Shown: in pieces, positions 61,953-64,000 of the stretch
Layout: every line of letters begins with the position of its first letter
How positions within the stretch are numbered: the first letter of the stretch is position 1
Assembly (NCBI RefSeq): GCF_001465545.3
Contig: NZ_CP013480.3
Coordinates: 124,001-188,000, forward strand
DNA: 64,000 bases
Direction: 5' to 3'
Origin: Pandoraea norimbergensis
GTDB taxonomy: Bacteria > Pseudomonadota > Gammaproteobacteria > Burkholderiales > Burkholderiaceae
Made by a program: the position numbers and the translations under genes
The notes under the pieces: model-generated
What the model was told of the DNA's origin: nothing
Seen by the model: the letters and a program-made list of their open reading frames with translations, nothing else
The model's database searches: none

Positions 61953-63833
61953 ATGACGCAAGCCAGTAGCGCGAGCGCGCTCAATTCCTCCTCGTCCAAT
62001 GTCGTCACACGTGATCTGCCCTCGTGGGTGCGTCATCGCAAGTTGATCGACTGGGTCACGCAGATCGCTGCGATCACCCAGCCCGTGCGCGTCGTGTGGT
62101 GCGATGGTTCGCAAGAGGAATATGACCGTCTGTGTGAGCAGATGGTCGCCGCCGGTACGATGAAGCGGCTCAACCCGGCCAAGCGCCCCAACTCGTTCCT
62201 CGCGCTGTCCGATCCGTCGGACGTTGCCCGTGTGGAAGATCGCACGTTCATCTGTAGCGAGAAGCGCGAAGACGCCGGCCCCACCAACCACTGGATCGAT
62301 CCGCGCGAAATGCGCACCACGCTCGATGGCCTGTTCGAAGGCTGCATGCGCGGGCGCACGATGTACGTCGTGCCGTTCTCGATGGGCCCGCTGGGTTCGC
62401 CCATTGCGCACATCGGCGTTGAACTGTCGGATACCCCGTATGTGGCCGTGAACATGCGCATCATGACGCGCATGGGCCGCGCCGTGTACGACGTGCTGGG
62501 CGACGACGGCGAGTTCGTGCCGTGCGTGCATACCGTGGGCAAGCCGCTGGCCGATGGCGAGAAGGATGTCGCCTGGCCGTGCAACAACACCAAGTACATC
62601 GTTCACTTCCCCGAAACGCGCGAGATCTGGAGCTACGGCTCGGGCTACGGCGGCAACGCGCTGCTGGGCAAGAAGTGCTTTGCGCTGCGCATCGCGTCGA
62701 AGATGGGCCGCGATGAGGGCTGGCTGGCCGAACACATGCTGATCCTCGGCGTGACTTCGCCGCAGGGCAAGAAGTACCACGTCGCTGCCGCGTTCCCGTC
62801 GGCCTGCGGCAAGACCAACTTCGCGATGCTGATTCCGCCGAAGGGTTTTGAGGGCTGGAAGGTCGAGACCATCGGCGACGATATCGCGTGGATCAAGCCC
62901 GGCAAGGACGGTCGCCTGTACGCGATCAACCCCGAAGCCGGTTTCTTCGGCGTGGCACCGGGCACGAGCCAGAAGACCAACCCGAACGCGCTCGCAACGC
63001 TTGGCGAGAACGTGATCTTCACCAACGTTGCGCTGACCGATGACGGCGATGTGTGGTGGGAAGGCCTGACGGATACGCCGCCGGCGCATCTGATCGACTG
63101 GCAGGGCAAGGATTGGACGCCGGAGAGCGCGAAGGAATCGGGCCGCAAGGCGGCGCATCCGAATTCGCGTTTCACGGCACCCGCATCGCAATGTCCGTCG
63201 ATCGACGCCGACTGGGAAAACCCGGCAGGCGTGGCCATCGACGCGTTCATCTTCGGCGGCCGCCGCTCGACCACCGTGCCGCTCGTGACCGAAGCGCGCG
63301 ACTGGACGGAAGGCGTGTACATGGCGGCGACCATGGGCTCGGAGACCACCGCTGCGGCGGCCGGTCAGCAGGGGGTGGTGCGCCGCGATCCGTTCGCGAT
63401 GCTGCCGTTCTGCGGCTACAACATGAGCGACTACTTCCAGCACTGGCTCGACACGGGCGCGCATCTCGACAAGACGGGCGCCACGCTGCCGAAGATCTAC
63501 TGCGTGAACTGGTTCCGCAAGGGTGCCGATGGCAAGTTCGTGTGGCCGGGTTTCGGCGAGAACATGCGCGTGCTGGCATGGATGCTGGGTCGTATCGATG
63601 GGACGGCGCAGGGCGTGGAAAACGCGTTCGGCATCACGCCGCGCTACGAAGATCTGAACTGGGACGGTGTGTCGTTCACGCCGGCGCAGTTCAACGACGT
63701 GACGTCGATGGATCCGGCCGCGTGGCACGAAGAGTTGAAGCTGCATGCTGAGCTGTTCGAGACGCTCAAGCACAACCTGCCGCAAGCGCTGCTCGATACG
63801 AAGGCAGATATCGAGCGCCGGTTGAAGGCGTGA
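61953..63833 (+). CDS. pckG: Phosphoenolpyruvate carboxykinase (GTP)
   Basis: 626 aa. It converts oxaloacetate plus GTP to PEP and CO2, the first step of gluconeogenesis. The GTP-class marks are [13 protein letters not shown] (P-loop with active Cys near 285), [10 protein letters not shown] and the nucleotide-binding [28 protein letters not shown] lies upstream. ATG 61953 has GGAG 9 bases upstream; an in-frame ATG at 61938 is an alternative. A terminator follows. Confidence 0.95.
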   Translation: MTQASSASALNSSSSNVVTRDLPSWVRHRKLIDWVTQIAAITQPVRVVWCDGSQEEYDRLCEQMVAAGTMKRLNPAKRPNSFLALSDPSDVARVEDRTFICSEKREDAGPTNHWIDPREMRTTLDGLFEGCMRGRTMYVVPFSMGPLGSPIAHIGVELSDTPYVAVNMRIMTRMGRAVYDVLGDDGEFVPCVHTVGKPLADGEKDVAWPCNNTKYIVHFPETREIWSYGSGYGGNALLGKKCFALRIASKMGRDEGWLAEHMLILGVTSPQGKKYHVAAAFPSACGKTNFAMLIPPKGFEGWKVETIGDDIAWIKPGKDGRLYAINPEAGFFGVAPGTSQKTNPNALATLGENVIFTNVALTDDGDVWWEGLTDTPPAHLIDWQGKDWTPESAKESGRKAAHPNSRFTAPASQCPSIDADWENPAGVAIDAFIFGGRRSTTVPLVTEARDWTEGVYMAATMGSETTAAAAGQQGVVRRDPFAMLPFCGYNMSDYFQHWLDTGAHLDKTGATLPKIYCVNWFRKGADGKFVWPGFGENMRVLAWMLGRIDGTAQGVENAFGITPRYEDLNWDGVSFTPAQFNDVTSMDPAAWHEELKLHAELFETLKHNLPQALLDTKADIERRLKA

Positions 63834-63928
63834 GTCATCAGGCGTTAGTGGCAGAGGCTGTCGAACGAGGGAGATGGTTGCCTGACGATTGACGCGTCTC
63901 ACCGCACACGCCGCTGTGCTGACAAACT

Positions 63929-63962
63929 ATCCCGTCGAGGGAAACTTCGGCGGGATTTTTTA
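63929..63962 (+). terminator. Intrinsic terminator of pckG
   Basis: An interrupted stem from ATCCCGTCGAG to CTTCGGCGGGAT is followed by seven T, about 95 bases after the pckG stop. Confidence 0.8.
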
Positions 63963-64000
63963 TTGCTTTGTGAACTGTCCGAAAGGCTTGCCAGACGCGG

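Noticed and set aside
61770..63902. 710-codon leftward frame opposite pckG
   Set aside because: Antisense GC shadow of PEP carboxykinase.

Overview
The window is high-GC, densely coded bacterial DNA with the character of Burkholderiaceae. Evidence: a DUF4148 protein, many LysR regulators, a Wsp surface-sensing operon, GTP-type PEP carboxykinase, PiuC and Fsr-type transporters. Pandoraea or a near relative is my guess; a marker gene would be needed to prove it. No rRNA, complete tRNA, transposase, phage gene or CRISPR array is visible, so this looks like chromosomal backbone with metabolic and regulatory accessory modules.

Layout. 0-7 kb: the end of an unknown protein cut by the window edge, uppP, metY, a secreted dienelactone-hydrolase-like enzyme, then an intergenic array of DnaA-box-like 11-mers (4585-4829), a DUF4148 protein and small conserved proteins. 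7-17 kb: two LysR/MFS divergent pairs, a ModE-type regulator, a possible integration scar, a CSS-EAL c-di-GMP phosphodiesterase and a fosmidomycin-resistance-type exporter. 17-21 kb: an RpiR regulator divergent from an aminotransferase-BKACE (DUF849) pair. 21-30 kb: complete wspABCDEFR, a chemosensory pathway that ends in a diguanylate cyclase. 30-37 kb: GST, GNAT, a membrane-anchored TAXI protein without TRAP permeases, and a LysR divergent from an M20D amidohydrolase-MHS transporter pair. 37.7-46.6 kb: a leftward operon livKHMGF plus an amidase-type M20 hydrolase and an MlrC-like M81 protein, divergent from a FadR-type GntR regulator with a histone-H1-like tail and with an 18-bp palindrome between them. 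46.6-52.6 kb: a molybdopterin-domain protein, a large SARP/cyclase-like/ATPase/TPR regulator broken by a 10-bp tandem duplication, and an orphan SsuA-type binding protein. 53-58 kb: a Fur-box-preceded TonB siderophore receptor with PiuC, a Spy/CpxP chaperone and DoxX. 58-64 kb: a secreted protein with an internal repeat, thioesterase, patatin, 2-hydroxyacid dehydrogenase and pckG.

The most unusual item is the 4585-4829 array. About 22 same-strand units recur every 11 bp (three steps of 12), most resembling the DnaA box TTATCCACA, between the 3' ends of two convergent genes. A 9-bp box plus a 2-bp spacer is the geometry of the DnaA filament arrays inside known origins, yet no origin genes (dnaA, dnaN, gyrB, rpmH, parAB) are here. 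A DnaA-titration or replication-control locus, or a cryptic origin, is the leading hypothesis. Next in interest are the reversible-looking 10-bp frameshift in the SARP gene, the histone-tailed GntR regulator, and the uncharacterised liv/M20/M81 and aminotransferase/BKACE catabolic modules.
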